From: Flavobacterium sp. N2038
GTDB lineage: Bacteria; Bacteroidota; Bacteroidia; Flavobacteriales; Flavobacteriaceae
Assembly: GCF_025947185.1 (NCBI RefSeq)
Contig: NZ_CP110001.1
Span: 2,666,001-2,730,000 of the forward strand
Direction of reading: 5' to 3'
DNA length: 64,000 nucleotides
Position 1 is the first letter of the stretch. Each line of letters opens with the position of its first letter. Below, one piece after another: positions 1 to 9,380 of the stretch. A model generated the notes under the pieces. The model saw only the letters and a list, made by a program, of their open reading frames with translations, was not told the origin of the DNA and did no database searches. Both the position numbers and the translations under genes were made by a program.

Positions 1-1
1 T

Positions 2-478
2 ATGGGGTCTGAGTTTGGGCAAAGTGACGAATGGAATTTTGAGAAAAGTTTAGACTGGCATTTACTTCAATATGATTATCACTCGGGAGTTAAAAAAGTA
101 ATTACAGACTTGAATCAGTTATACAAAACTTATCCGGCATTATATGAAAGACAATTTACCGGTGACGGTTTTGAATGGATTAATTATTCAGATCATCAAA
201 ATGCTGTTATTTCGTATATCCGAAAAGGAGATAATTCAGATGAAAATGTAATTGTGGTTTGTAATTTTACTCAGATAGTGCGGGAGAATTACAGAATTGG
301 CATTTCTCAAAAAGGAAAATTAAGAGAAATTTTTAATAGCGATGCAGAAATTTATGGAGGAAGTGGAGTTGGGAATTCAGAATCCTTAAAAGTTGAATCT
401 TCTCCTTATGATGGAAGGGATTATTCTGTTGAATTAATTTTGCCTCCTTTAAGTGTTACAGTTTATTCTTTTGAGTAG
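2..478 (+). CDS. glgB: 1,4-alpha-glucan branching enzyme, C-terminal part (truncated by window edge)
   Basis: GlgB makes the alpha-1,6 branches of glycogen in the cytoplasm. Only the last ~158 residues are visible and the frame is open to the left edge, so the first Met here is internal. The block MGSEFGQ ... EWN ... SLDWHLL (residues 1-22) is the typical GlgB sequence at the end of the GH13 barrel. The rest, ending VYSFE, fits the C-terminal all-beta domain. The catalytic Asp and Glu residues lie outside the window. The next gene is a GH31 alpha-glucosidase on the same strand, which suggests a storage or maltodextrin context. A weak AT-rich hairpin overlaps the stop codon (about 477-497). 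Confidence 0.9.
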   Translation: MGSEFGQSDEWNFEKSLDWHLLQYDYHSGVKKVITDLNQLYKTYPALYERQFTGDGFEWINYSDHQNAVISYIRKGDNSDENVIVVCNFTQIVRENYRIGISQKGKLREIFNSDAEIYGGSGVGNSESLKVESSPYDGRDYSVELILPPLSVTVYSFE

Positions 479-633
479 AAATTTAAAGAAAATTTCTCTT
501 AATGCTTTTTTATCAGTTTTGTGTTTTAAAATTATCAAATTATTGATTTTTTGTAAACTAATTTGTTGCTCATTCAGAAAAAACGTTTTCGTGAATAAAC
601 CTTTTATTCATAGTGCTTTACCGAGTTTTTTTG

Positions 634-641
634 TATGTTTG
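634..641 (+). promoter_or_regulatory. Candidate -7 box for the GH31 gene
   Basis: TATGTTTG fits the Bacteroidota TAnnTTTG box and lies 38 bases before the ATG at 680. No clear TTG -33 box is seen. A CG-centred palindrome AAAACGTTTT (580-589), of the kind LacI-family regulators bind, sits about 45 bases further upstream. Confidence 0.4.
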
Positions 642-679
642 AAGTAAAGATAGAGTTCTTAAATTAAGACAATAGCGTT

Positions 680-3079
680 ATGATTACAAATACATCATTA
701 GAACATAAAGGTAATTTATTTCCGTCAAAAATAGTTTCATATGAGCATGAAGGTGATTCTGTTTCTTTTTACACGGACAATAATGTAATTTTAAAAGTTA
801 CGGTTCTTAGAGACAGTTTAATTCGTTTTCGTTTTACCACAAAAGGTTATTTTAGTAATGATTTTTCGTATGCAATTGATAAAACACAGCTGCATGGTTA
901 TAATTTTTTACAAGTTAACGAAGACGAAAATTATTTTGAAATCAGAACGAGTAAAGTGGTTTGCAAAATTAAAAAAGCAGATGTCCGTTTGTCTATTTAT
1001 GACTTAAATGATTGTCTGATTCTTCAGGATGAACTTGGATTTCATTGGGAAGAAAGTTATGAATATGGTGGAAATATTGTAAAAATGAGCAAATCGTCAA
1101 AGGACGGGGAATGTTTTTACGGTCTTGGTGACAAAGCCACTCAAATGAACTTAAAAGGCAAAAGAGTAGAAAATTTTGCTACTGATCAATATGCTTATCA
1201 AAAAGATCAGGAACCGTTATATAAAGTTGTCCCTTTTTACATTGGATTACATAATCAAAAATCTTACGGCGTTTTCTTTGATAATACGTTCAGAACCTTT
1301 TTTGACTTTTGTCAGGAAAGAAGAAATGTGACTAGTTTTTGGGCAGAAGGAGGCGAAATGAATTACTATTTCATTTATGGCCCGCAAATGCAGGATGTAG
1401 TGACGACTTATACAGATTTGACCGGTAAGCCAGAATTACCACCACTTTGGGTCTTAGGATATCATCAATGTAAATGGAGTTATTATCCTGAAAGTAAAGT
1501 AAAAGAAGTCACTTCTAAATTTAGAGAATTAAAAATTCCGTGCGATGCCATTTACTTGGATATCGATTATATGGAAGGTTTTCGCTGTTTTACATGGAAT
1601 AAAGAATATTTTCCAGATCCAAAAAAAATGGTCTCTGAATTAGCCGAAGATGGTTTTAAAACAATAGTTATCATTGACCCGGGAATTAAAATTGATAAAG
1701 ATTACTGGGTTTATAAAGAAGCATTGGAAAAAGGTTATTTCTGTAAAAGAGCTGATGGTCCTTATATGAAAGGAAAAGTCTGGCCTGGAGAATGTAATTT
1801 CCCGGATTATACAAATCCCGTAGTAAGAGAATGGTGGGCTGGCTTATTTAAAGAGTTAATTTCAGACATTGGAGTAAAAGGTGTTTGGAATGATATGAAT
1901 GAACCTGCAGTTATGGAGGTTCCAAATAAGACATTTCCAATGGATGTACGTCACGTTTACGACGGGAACCCTTGCAGCCACAGAAAGGCTCATAATATTT
2001 ATGGAACCCAGATGGCCAGAGCCACTTATCATGGTGTTAAACGATTTGCTTACCCAAAGCGCCCTTTTGTAATAACAAGATCAGCTTATTCTGGTGCTCA
2101 ACGTTATACATCGTCATGGACAGGTGATAATGTCGCAACTTGGGAACATTTATGGATTGCTAATATTCAGGTTCAGAGAATGTCTATTTCCGGAATGGGT
2201 TTTACCGGTTCTGATATTGGTGGTTTTGCAGAACAGCCAACAGGTGAATTATATGCACGTTGGATTCAGTTAGGAGTTTTTCATCCTTTTTGCAGAACAC
2301 ATTCTTCTGGAGATCATGGAAACCAGGAACCATGGGCGTTTGACGAAGAAGTAATCAATATTACCAGAAAATTTGTAAATCTTCGTTACCAATTGTTACC
2401 TTATTTGTATACCATGTTCTGGCAATATATAGAAGAAGGTGTGCCAATGCTTAAACCTTTGGTATATTATGATCAGGAAGATACGCAAACACATTATCGT
2501 AATGATGAATTCATTTTTGGGAATCAAATTTTAGTTTGTCCAATTCTTGAACCCAATGCTGTAGGTAGACGTATGTATATTCCTAGAGGTGAATGGTATA
2601 ACTTTTGGACAAATGAGCTGTTTATTGGAGGGCGAGAAATTTGGATTGACACCAAATTTGATGAGATTCCGGTTTTTATAAAAGCGGGTGCTATTATTCC
2701 GAAATATCCGGTTCAGCAATATGTGGGCGAATTAGAATTTGATGAATTAACACTTGATGTATATTTCAAAAACGGTAAAGAAAAATCGGTCGTTTATGAG
2801 GATGCTCAGGATGGCTATGATTATAAAAAAGGACGTTACAGTTTTTTATCTTTTAGAACTATTGGAAAGGAAAAGGAATTGATTATTCAGCTTCATAAAG
2901 AAGGTAAATATGATACACCTTATTCTAAATATAAAATCAATCTAATTGGACTTCCTTTTAAAGTTACAGAAATTGAAATCGACAATGAAAAAGTCGAATT
3001 TGATATAATAAGTTTCGAGCAGAATAATTTTCTGATTATTGATAAAGAGTTTAATGAACTACATATTGTTGGCGAATAG
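680..3079 (+). CDS. Glycoside hydrolase family 31 alpha-glucosidase
   Basis: Predicted retaining alpha-glucosidase acting on maltose, maltodextrins or related alpha-glucosides. The 799-residue length suits a GH31 enzyme. An N-terminal beta-domain (about 1-240) precedes the barrel. The GH31 nucleophile signature WNDMNEP gives D405, and WTGDN gives the likely acid/base D483. Further barrel motifs are SRxxYSGAQRY near 470 and GxDIGGF near 510. C-terminal beta-domains follow. No signal peptide is visible, so it is probably cytoplasmic. It follows glgB by about 200 bases, consistent with alpha-glucan use. The exact substrate cannot be read from the sequence. Confidence 0.93.
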   Translation: MITNTSLEHKGNLFPSKIVSYEHEGDSVSFYTDNNVILKVTVLRDSLIRFRFTTKGYFSNDFSYAIDKTQLHGYNFLQVNEDENYFEIRTSKVVCKIKKADVRLSIYDLNDCLILQDELGFHWEESYEYGGNIVKMSKSSKDGECFYGLGDKATQMNLKGKRVENFATDQYAYQKDQEPLYKVVPFYIGLHNQKSYGVFFDNTFRTFFDFCQERRNVTSFWAEGGEMNYYFIYGPQMQDVVTTYTDLTGKPELPPLWVLGYHQCKWSYYPESKVKEVTSKFRELKIPCDAIYLDIDYMEGFRCFTWNKEYFPDPKKMVSELAEDGFKTIVIIDPGIKIDKDYWVYKEALEKGYFCKRADGPYMKGKVWPGECNFPDYTNPVVREWWAGLFKELISDIGVKGVWNDMNEPAVMEVPNKTFPMDVRHVYDGNPCSHRKAHNIYGTQMARATYHGVKRFAYPKRPFVITRSAYSGAQRYTSSWTGDNVATWEHLWIANIQVQRMSISGMGFTGSDIGGFAEQPTGELYARWIQLGVFHPFCRTHSSGDHGNQEPWAFDEEVINITRKFVNLRYQLLPYLYTMFWQYIEEGVPMLKPLVYYDQEDTQTHYRNDEFIFGNQILVCPILEPNAVGRRMYIPRGEWYNFWTNELFIGGREIWIDTKFDEIPVFIKAGAIIPKYPVQQYVGELEFDELTLDVYFKNGKEKSVVYEDAQDGYDYKKGRYSFLSFRTIGKEKELIIQLHKEGKYDTPYSKYKINLIGLPFKVTEIEIDNEKVEFDIISFEQNNFLIIDKEFNELHIVGE

Positions 3080-3166
3080 GTAAATTCTGATACTGTTTTT
3101 GAAAATTGTGTAAAAATTAAACTTATTTTATTTGTATTTTTGTGTGCATGTTTAATTTTTAAGATC

Positions 3167-3979
3167 ATGAAAAAACATCTAATTGCAGGACTTTTTACAG
3201 CAGTTTTGGTTTACAGCTGTGCAACAAACCCTATAACAGGAAAACAGAGTTTAAATTTTGTTTCAAACAGTGAATTATTTCCTTCTTCATTTCAGCAATA
3301 TAGTCAGTTTTTAACTGAAAATAAAGTAATTACAGGTACAGCAGATGCTAAACTTGTTGAAACGGTAGGATTTAAAATTAAACTGGCTGCCGAGAAATAT
3401 TTAAACTACTTAGGACAATCACAATATTTGAAAGATTATCGTTGGGAATATAAATTGGTTGATAACAAGGAAGTTAATGCATGGTGTTTACCGGGAGGAA
3501 AAATTGTTGTTTATTCGGGTATTTTGCCTGTTACACAAAATGAAGCTGGTTTGGCAACAGTAATGGGGCACGAGGTTTCACACGCATTAGCAAATCACGG
3601 TGCACAAAGAATGTCTGCGGCACAATTGCAGCAAATTGGCGGAGCGGCTTTGAGTGCTGCAACCAGTACAAAATCGGCACAAACTCAGGAAATTTTTGCT
3701 CAGGCTTACGGAATTGGTTCTGAAGTTGGAGTTATGCTCCCTTTTAGCAGAAGTAATGAAAGTGAAGCGGATAAAATAGGTTTAACATTAATGGCTATTG
3801 CAGGTTACAATCCAGATGATGCTGTTGCTTTCTGGAGCAGAATGTCTGCAAAATCTGGAGGATCAGGAACTCCGGAGTTTATGAGTACGCACCCGTCAGA
3901 TGCAACAAGGATTGCTAATATTAAAGCTTTAATTCCAGAAGCAAAATCAATTGCTCTAAAAGTAGGAACTATAAAATAA
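3167..3979 (+). CDS. M48-family metalloprotease, lipoprotein
   Basis: Zinc endopeptidase of the M48 (YggG/LoiP/BepA-like) type, probably periplasmic and anchored by lipid, with a likely role in envelope protein quality control. The start at 3167 gives a lipoprotein signal with lipobox VYSC (Cys18), followed by CATNPITGKQ, common in this family. HEVSH (H135, E136, H139) is the zinc motif, and the downstream third ligand is in NESEAD (E200). The 270-residue length is normal. The frame stays open upstream to 3140, but a TAnnTTTG box (TATTTTTG, 3135-3142) lies across that start, so 3167 is preferred. A terminator follows at 4010. Confidence 0.92.
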   Translation: MKKHLIAGLFTAVLVYSCATNPITGKQSLNFVSNSELFPSSFQQYSQFLTENKVITGTADAKLVETVGFKIKLAAEKYLNYLGQSQYLKDYRWEYKLVDNKEVNAWCLPGGKIVVYSGILPVTQNEAGLATVMGHEVSHALANHGAQRMSAAQLQQIGGAALSAATSTKSAQTQEIFAQAYGIGSEVGVMLPFSRSNESEADKIGLTLMAIAGYNPDDAVAFWSRMSAKSGGSGTPEFMSTHPSDATRIANIKALIPEAKSIALKVGTIK

Positions 3980-4009
3980 AAGTCTGATTATCAGAATATA
4001 TTATATTTT

Positions 4010-4038
4010 AAGCTATTCGTTTTCGGGTAGCTTTTTTT
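4010..4038 (+). terminator. Rho-independent terminator after the M48 gene
   Basis: AAGCTA (4010-4015) pairs with TAGCTT (4028-4033) around an inner CG/CG pair, followed by a T-run to 4038. Confidence 0.75.
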
Positions 4039-4080
4039 ATGCTTTATAATTTATTAATATATGAATCGGGATAATTTGTA

Positions 4081-4110
4081 TTTGATTATGATAAAAATTA
4101 GATAAATTCG
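4081..4110 (+). promoter_or_regulatory. Promoter of the UMF1-type transporter gene
   Basis: TTTG (4081-4084), an 18-base spacer and TAAATTCG (4103-4110) fit the Bacteroidota TTG/TAnnTTYG pattern, 24 bases before the ATG at 4135. Confidence 0.6.
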
Positions 4111-4134
4111 TAGCGCATTAACAAAACCATTTCT

Positions 4135-5460
4135 ATGAAAAACCTACAAAAAGGAGATAAGAAGCTTTTAAATGCCTGGGCATTTTATGATTGGGCCAAT
4201 TCTGTTTATACCCTTACAATTGCTTCGGCAGTATTTCCAATTTTTTATGAAGCTTTATTTGCAGATAGAGATCACTATATTGATGTTTTTGGACTTCATT
4301 TAAAAAACTCTGCATTAATTAGTTTTATTACTGCAGCGGCTTTTTTAGTAGTTTCCTTTATTTCTCCATTATTATCTGGAATTGCTGATTATGTAGGGAA
4401 TAAAAAATCTTTCATGAAATTTTTCTGTTATTTGGGTGCCTTATCATGCATGGGATTATATTGGTTCGAATTAACTAATATTTATGTTGGACTGGCATTT
4501 TACTTTTTTGGATTATTGGGATATTGGGGAAGTTTAGTTTTCTATAATTCTTATTTGCCTGATATTGCTTTTGAAGAACAGCAAGACAGAATTAGTGCTA
4601 AAGGATATTCTTTGGGATATATAGGAAGTGTTATTTTGTTGATTATCAATTTAGCAATGATTATGAAACCTGAATGGTTTAGAATCGAAGGCACTGCTAC
4701 TATAAAGGCTTCAGATATTGCAATGCGTTATTCTTTTGTAATGGTGGGAGTGTGGTGGATATTATTCAGTCAGTATACTTATTACTACTTGCCAAAAGGA
4801 AGCAAAGAAACGGGTGAAAAACTAACAAGGTCTGTTGTATTTAATGGCTTCAAAGAGTTAAAAAAGGTTTGGGGATTATTACAGGAGAATATTCCTTTAA
4901 AACGTTACTTAGGAGGTTTCTTTGTTTCGAGTATGGCGGTACAGACAGTAATGTTGGTAGCAACTTATTTTGGAGCACAAGAAATTCAATGGTCTTCTAA
5001 AGAAGAAAGTACAATTGGGTTGATTATATGTATTTTAATTATCCAATTAGTAGCGGTAGTTGGCGCGGTAGTTACTTCCAGAGCATCAGCAAAATTTGGA
5101 AATATTCCAACTTTAATAGTTATAAATGCAATTTGGGCAGTATTCTGTGCGCTAGCTTACTTTATTACGTTACCAATGCATTTTTACGTTATGGCAACTG
5201 TTGCCGGTTTTGTAATGGGAGGAATTCAGGCATTGTCACGCTCGACATATTCAAAATTATTACCTGAAACAAGTGATACGGCTTCATTCTTTAGTTTTTA
5301 TGATGTTGCCGAGAAGATCGGAATTGTAATAGGAATGTGCGTTTACGGAATCATTGATCAAATTACAGGAAGTCCGCGTGCAGCGATTGTAATTTTGGGA
5401 ATTTTCTTCGTCACATCGATTTTTCTTTTAAGAAGAGTTCATAAAAAAGAGGCACTTTAA
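4135..5460 (+). CDS. Major facilitator superfamily transporter, UMF1/Atg22-like
   Basis: Inner-membrane transporter of 441 residues with about 12 hydrophobic segments. The N-terminal stretch with AWAFYDWANSVYTLTI is characteristic of the UMF1 family of MFS proteins, related to yeast vacuolar effluxer Atg22. Bacterial UMF1 substrates are not established and nothing here indicates one. The gene is single, with its own promoter at 4081-4110. Its stop codon lies in the loop of a perfect bidirectional terminator shared with the convergent serine hydrolase gene. Confidence 0.88.
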   Translation: MKNLQKGDKKLLNAWAFYDWANSVYTLTIASAVFPIFYEALFADRDHYIDVFGLHLKNSALISFITAAAFLVVSFISPLLSGIADYVGNKKSFMKFFCYLGALSCMGLYWFELTNIYVGLAFYFFGLLGYWGSLVFYNSYLPDIAFEEQQDRISAKGYSLGYIGSVILLIINLAMIMKPEWFRIEGTATIKASDIAMRYSFVMVGVWWILFSQYTYYYLPKGSKETGEKLTRSVVFNGFKELKKVWGLLQENIPLKRYLGGFFVSSMAVQTVMLVATYFGAQEIQWSSKEESTIGLIICILIIQLVAVVGAVVTSRASAKFGNIPTLIVINAIWAVFCALAYFITLPMHFYVMATVAGFVMGGIQALSRSTYSKLLPETSDTASFFSFYDVAEKIGIVIGMCVYGIIDQITGSPRAAIVILGIFFVTSIFLLRRVHKKEAL

Positions 5461-5472
5461 GTGCCTCTTTTT
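5449..5472. terminator. Bidirectional terminator between convergent genes
   Basis: Perfect stem GAGGCAC (5449-5455) / GTGCCTC (5461-5467), flanked by an A-run on the left and a T-run on the right. The loop TTTAA contains the stop codon of the transporter gene, so the structure can end transcripts from both sides. Confidence 0.85.
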
Positions 5473-7318
5473 ATTTTGATTTAAGTATTGTATCGATTTT
5501 TGAAATCATTTCTTTTGCATTTTCATTTTTCGGATTTAGATCTAATGACTTTTGATAGTTTTGTTTGGCCAGATCTAATTTTCCCATCGCTTCGTAAATC
5601 TCTCCCAAACTATCATATGCATTTGCTGATTGGGGATATTCAGAACAATTGAGAGTGAAAATTTGAACAGAAATAGCAGTTTGTTTCTTATTTAAAAATT
5701 GATAACCTAAATTATTCAGATTCTCTTCAAAATTATATTCAGGATATTTCAGCTTTAGTTTTTGAAATTTTGACAGGGAAGTTTGAAAATTATTTTCGCT
5801 AAAAATTTCAATTAACTGAGATTGTGTGGTTTTAATTTCATCTAAAGGTAATTCTAGTTTCTTATCAGTATAGCCTGGTCGCAAAATCGTTATGGATTCT
5901 AGTTGATTTTTATCTAAATTAAACTGAATGATATTCGGATAGTTATCAATTTTAAAAGAATTGTTTCCTATGTAATGCATTTCGTTTTTTTCAGAATCAT
6001 AATTTTCTTTCAAAACGGGTGAATTCAGAAATAGAATAGAATTCTCTTCTACTATTTGAGAGGTTCCTAATCGATCATATCCGTAAAGAATTTCAGTGTA
6101 ATACCCTTTAATAGCTTCTTTTAAGTTTGATGGAATTTGTTTTGAAGAAGTCGAATGAATAGATTTGCTCCAATGAAGCTTGGTGATGATTTCTTTTTCG
6201 AGATAAGCCATCACAGGCAAACGATTTGGTTTATCACCATTTGCTAAAACTGCAATTCCGTTGCCATTTTCCATTGTTGCCAGTAATTCGCCACCAGTTC
6301 CGGTATTTGAGCCATCGTGAGAAAACCATTCCAAATTCCCAAAGCCAATACTTCTTTGCCAGCCATAACTCCAGCCACGTGCACCATTTAGTGTAACAAT
6401 ATCAGTAACTTTTTTAGCAACAGCCTGAGAAATGATTTTATTACCTTTTCCGAGTAAAGCTTTTTGCATTTCTATAGCGATTAAAGCTAAATCAGTAGGA
6501 GTAGACCATAAACCTGATGGTGCAACTTGAGGCGTTATCGGAATTCCGGTTCTTATAATTTGACCTTTATTGTTATGTACTTTGGCAACATTGGTTAGAA
6601 ATCCATTTTCATTAGGCTGTATCATCGTTGAGTTTTGTAACTGTAGCGGATCCAGGAGTATTTCTTTGACAATCTGAGCCAGTGGTTTCTGAAAATAATC
6701 TTCAAGCGCACATTGAACAATTACGTAACCACCACCACTATATTCCCAGTTTGTTCCCGGTTTAAAAAGAAACTCAATTGGCTTTTTGGATCGCGGAAGT
6801 AATTTTCCCTGTAAGCTTTCTACAATTGTCGGAATAGAATCGCCTGTATAATAATCTTCAAAACCACCCTGACTTGTTCCTGCGGTATGAGATAAAAGCT
6901 GTTTCCAGGTTACAGGGGTATTTTTTGTAAAGTTACTTTCCGGAAGTTTCCATCTTTTGAGATATTTTTGAATAGGATCATCTAAATTGATTAGTCCTTT
7001 TTCTTCTAAAATGGCACAAACAATTGCTGTTATTGGTTTTGAAATCGAAGCTGTAGAAAATGCTGTGTTTGGGTCAATTTTTTCATCAGAATCAGAAGCT
7101 TTTATTCCCCATTGATTAGTCCAGATTATTTGATAATTTTCAAATACAGCAACGCTTAATCCTTTTAAATTATACTTTTTCATTACTTCATAAGTGCTGT
7201 TTTTCAGATTATTTAAAGTAATAGTTTGTTCTGTTGGTTTCTTGGTGTTTTTTGTTGTTTGAGCAAAAGACAGGGCACAAGAAAGCATCAGAAGGAAAAT
7301 AAAAATTATCCGTCTCAT
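5471..7318 (-). CDS. Secreted serine hydrolase (beta-lactamase/class C fold) with C-terminal TPR
   Basis: Likely periplasmic or surface esterase/peptidase of the class C beta-lactamase (penicillin-binding-protein-like) superfamily. A signal peptide covers residues 1-20, ending ALSFAQ. The SxxK motif is S91-I-S-K94 and the second catalytic motif YSG has Y193. LLSHTAG near 142-147 is typical. A linker domain (about 390-500) leads to a C-terminal tetratricopeptide region (about 510-610), where a repeat such as ANAYDSLGEIYEAMGKLDLA is clear. Substrate unknown; the family includes D-amino peptidases and esterases, and antibiotic hydrolysis should not be assumed. Confidence 0.88.
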   Translation of the reverse strand: MRRIIFIFLLMLSCALSFAQTTKNTKKPTEQTITLNNLKNSTYEVMKKYNLKGLSVAVFENYQIIWTNQWGIKASDSDEKIDPNTAFSTASISKPITAIVCAILEEKGLINLDDPIQKYLKRWKLPESNFTKNTPVTWKQLLSHTAGTSQGGFEDYYTGDSIPTIVESLQGKLLPRSKKPIEFLFKPGTNWEYSGGGYVIVQCALEDYFQKPLAQIVKEILLDPLQLQNSTMIQPNENGFLTNVAKVHNNKGQIIRTGIPITPQVAPSGLWSTPTDLALIAIEMQKALLGKGNKIISQAVAKKVTDIVTLNGARGWSYGWQRSIGFGNLEWFSHDGSNTGTGGELLATMENGNGIAVLANGDKPNRLPVMAYLEKEIITKLHWSKSIHSTSSKQIPSNLKEAIKGYYTEILYGYDRLGTSQIVEENSILFLNSPVLKENYDSEKNEMHYIGNNSFKIDNYPNIIQFNLDKNQLESITILRPGYTDKKLELPLDEIKTTQSQLIEIFSENNFQTSLSKFQKLKLKYPEYNFEENLNNLGYQFLNKKQTAISVQIFTLNCSEYPQSANAYDSLGEIYEAMGKLDLAKQNYQKSLDLNPKNENAKEMISKIDTILKSK

Positions 7319-7489
7319 CTAAACTAATTATTAAAGTTGTGATTTTTGAAATAGAATTTTCTAAGAACACTACTTGGTTCAAAAGAAGGATGCTTGAGAT
7401 TATTCTGCCATTTCCGTCACATCAAATGGAATTGGTCTTGATTTGGGTATTTTTTAATCTTTCAAAAAGATTGTTTTATAAGGTAAGTA

Positions 7490-7567
7490 AGAGCTCAATA
7501 ATAAAAGAGGAATAATGGTTCATTTTTCGATTGAATGATTTTTGAAAATTTTTTATTATTGAGCTCT
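7490..7567. repeat. 17-bp perfect inverted repeat with 43-44 base loop
   Basis: AGAGCTCAATAATAAAA (7490-7506) is exactly mirrored by TTTTATTATTGAGCTCT (7551-7567). It lies just past the stop of the DUF2807-like gene and upstream of the serine hydrolase gene (both minus strand). It could be a long-loop terminator, a processing signal or a small mobile-type palindrome. Confidence 0.6.
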
Positions 7568-7575
7568 GTAAGTAA

Positions 7576-8301
7576 TTATGCTTTTGAAATGCTTCCTGAT
7601 CCGGAAACTTTTACATCACGTTTTTCTGCATTTCCGGTATATTTAATATCTCCCGAACCAGAAACTCTTGCTGTTAGACTTTCATTACAGTTTACACTAA
7701 CATCTCCTGAACCTGAAACACTGACATTAGCATTTTTAGATTTTAAACCGTCAGCTTCAATATCTCCGGATCCGGAAAGTTTTATTACCAGACTATCTGA
7801 ACTTCCTTTTAGTTTAACATCTCCCGAACCACTCAGATTAAACTCAAATGTATTGGAATCAACAGCTAAATCTATATTTCCTGAACCTGATAGTCTTGCT
7901 GTAAAAGTATCGGTCTTGATCGGATTTTTAGTTGTAATATCTCCTGAGCCAGACAAACTTAACTCGGATATTTTTTCAAACGGAATTGTAATCTGTACCT
8001 TTTTGCCCATACTAGAACTTATATTGGTGTTTTTCTTGTTATGAATTTTTAGAACATTGTCCTGAACTTCTACGATAATGGCAGCCAAAATATTTTGTTC
8101 TCCGGTAATCGTAATTTTACCTTCTTTACCAGCTACTAAATCTATATCATAAGAGCCGGTAGCTTTTATTACATCATAATCAGATGTTGTTCTTGTTTCG
8201 GTTACAACCTTCCCGTTACCTTTTATTTTCTCCATTTGGGCATTAGCCGAATAGCTTAATAAAAATGCACCAAAGACTGCTAGTTGAGTTAATTTTTTCA
8301 T
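7576..8301 (-). CDS. Secreted head-GIN/DUF2807 domain protein with SGSGD repeats
   Basis: Exported protein of unknown function from the putative auto-transporter adhesin head (GIN, DUF2807) family. The signal peptide MKKLTQLAVFGAFLLSYSANA is visible. From residue ~115 onward seven copies of [L/V]SGSG[D/N/S] recur every 18-21 residues, as expected for coils of a parallel beta-helix. It is the last gene of the ECF sigma operon, 17 bases after the DUF4097-like gene. By context it is a target or component of that envelope-responsive regulon. Adhesion is only the historical family name. Confidence 0.88.
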   Translation of the reverse strand: MKKLTQLAVFGAFLLSYSANAQMEKIKGNGKVVTETRTTSDYDVIKATGSYDIDLVAGKEGKITITGEQNILAAIIVEVQDNVLKIHNKKNTNISSSMGKKVQITIPFEKISELSLSGSGDITTKNPIKTDTFTARLSGSGNIDLAVDSNTFEFNLSGSGDVKLKGSSDSLVIKLSGSGDIEADGLKSKNANVSVSGSGDVSVNCNESLTARVSGSGDIKYTGNAEKRDVKVSGSGSISKA

Positions 8302-8318
8302 TGTTTGATTTTTTAAGA

Positions 8319-9380
8319 TTATTGTTTTTTGATTAATGTTACGCTTCCGTAATTTGAATTGATAATTAATTTATTTTGACCTTTCTTTTTATTATAACCA
8401 CTTATTCTTTTACTGGTATTTTTGGTTTCATTGACTAATACCTCCAAAGAATTATCACTTTTTATTCCACCATATTTAGTGTTAATATCAAAATCAAATG
8501 CATAATTTGAATCGTAACCGAGCGAAACATCAGAATAGCCGGAATTTATATTTATGTCATTTGCTTTGCTGGTAATAGTTGAGACATTAATTTTACTGTA
8601 ATTGGTGTCAATATTTGCACTATTAGAAAGCTCGGTAATCCCAACTGTAAGATAGTTTCCTGAACCAGAAATTGAGTTTATTTTATTGAACTTAAAATTT
8701 CCATAATTACAGTCATATTTGATATTTTGACCATCAGAAACTACTATATCTGTGTAATTGGTATCGAGATTCAAATTTCCTGCATCATTTATTTTTAAGC
8801 CGGAATATTGTGCTTCAATAAGTCCGTTTTTGATATAATCAATAGTAGAATTTTGACAGTATTGAATCTGAATTTTGTTGTTTGAATTATTTAGTTTTCC
8901 AATAGAAACTTTACCATATTTACATTCAATATTACTTGATCCTTCTAAATTGATAACAGAAATATTTCCATATTTGTTTACCAGTTTTGCGGTTCCGTTT
9001 TTCGGAATTTTTATCACATAGTTAATTTCAAAACTATTACTGCTGCCTTTACTCTTTGTGCTGGAGTTTCCTGTTTTTGTAATTGCAGTTACCATAGATT
9101 TCAGTGCAGTAATATCAACATCAATACTGTTTAATCTTTCATTAACCCAGTTTTCATTTCCTCCGGTAACTTTTATAAGAATGTCAAGATCTATTTTGTC
9201 TTCATCCCACGTAGACACTGTAATGTTACCATATTTGTTGTCAATATCAATTCCTGCATCTGCGTTTACGATGTAGGTTTTTTTGATTGTTTTTTGTTTT
9301 GAAATAAAAGTGTCATCATTAGAGAATCCTAAAAAAGGAATCAGGATGAACAGGATTAGTATTTTACATTGTTTCTTCAT
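8319..9380 (-). CDS. Secreted DUF4097-like beta-helix protein
   Basis: Predicted exported protein of 353 residues, with a signal peptide (residues 1-20, ending FLGFSN) and a repetitive beta-rich body of DUF4097 type. Phrases such as KYGNITVSTW and KYGNISVINLEG recur, suggesting stacked beta-strands. Its start codon overlaps the end of the upstream anti-sigma-like gene by 17 bases, so the two are probably translationally coupled. Function unknown. Its position between a membrane anti-sigma-like protein and a DUF2807-like protein is a common flavobacterial arrangement and suggests a surface or periplasmic role under ECF sigma control. Confidence 0.82.
   Translation of the reverse strand: MKKQCKILILFILIPFLGFSNDDTFISKQKTIKKTYIVNADAGIDIDNKYGNITVSTWDEDKIDLDILIKVTGGNENWVNERLNSIDVDITALKSMVTAITKTGNSSTKSKGSSNSFEINYVIKIPKNGTAKLVNKYGNISVINLEGSSNIECKYGKVSIGKLNNSNNKIQIQYCQNSTIDYIKNGLIEAQYSGLKINDAGNLNLDTNYTDIVVSDGQNIKYDCNYGNFKFNKINSISGSGNYLTVGITELSNSANIDTNYSKINVSTITSKANDININSGYSDVSLGYDSNYAFDFDINTKYGGIKSDNSLEVLVNETKNTSKRISGYNKKKGQNKLIINSNYGSVTLIKKQ

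Noticed and set aside
453..647. Short frame overlapping the glgB end
   Set aside because: Low-complexity hydrophobic sequence in AT-rich DNA overlapping the glgB C-terminus, with no promoter of its own.
7535..8044. Open frame antisense to the DUF2807-like gene, rich in SPEPE-type repeats
   Set aside because: It mirrors the SGSGD repeat DNA of the real gene; no promoter and unnatural composition.
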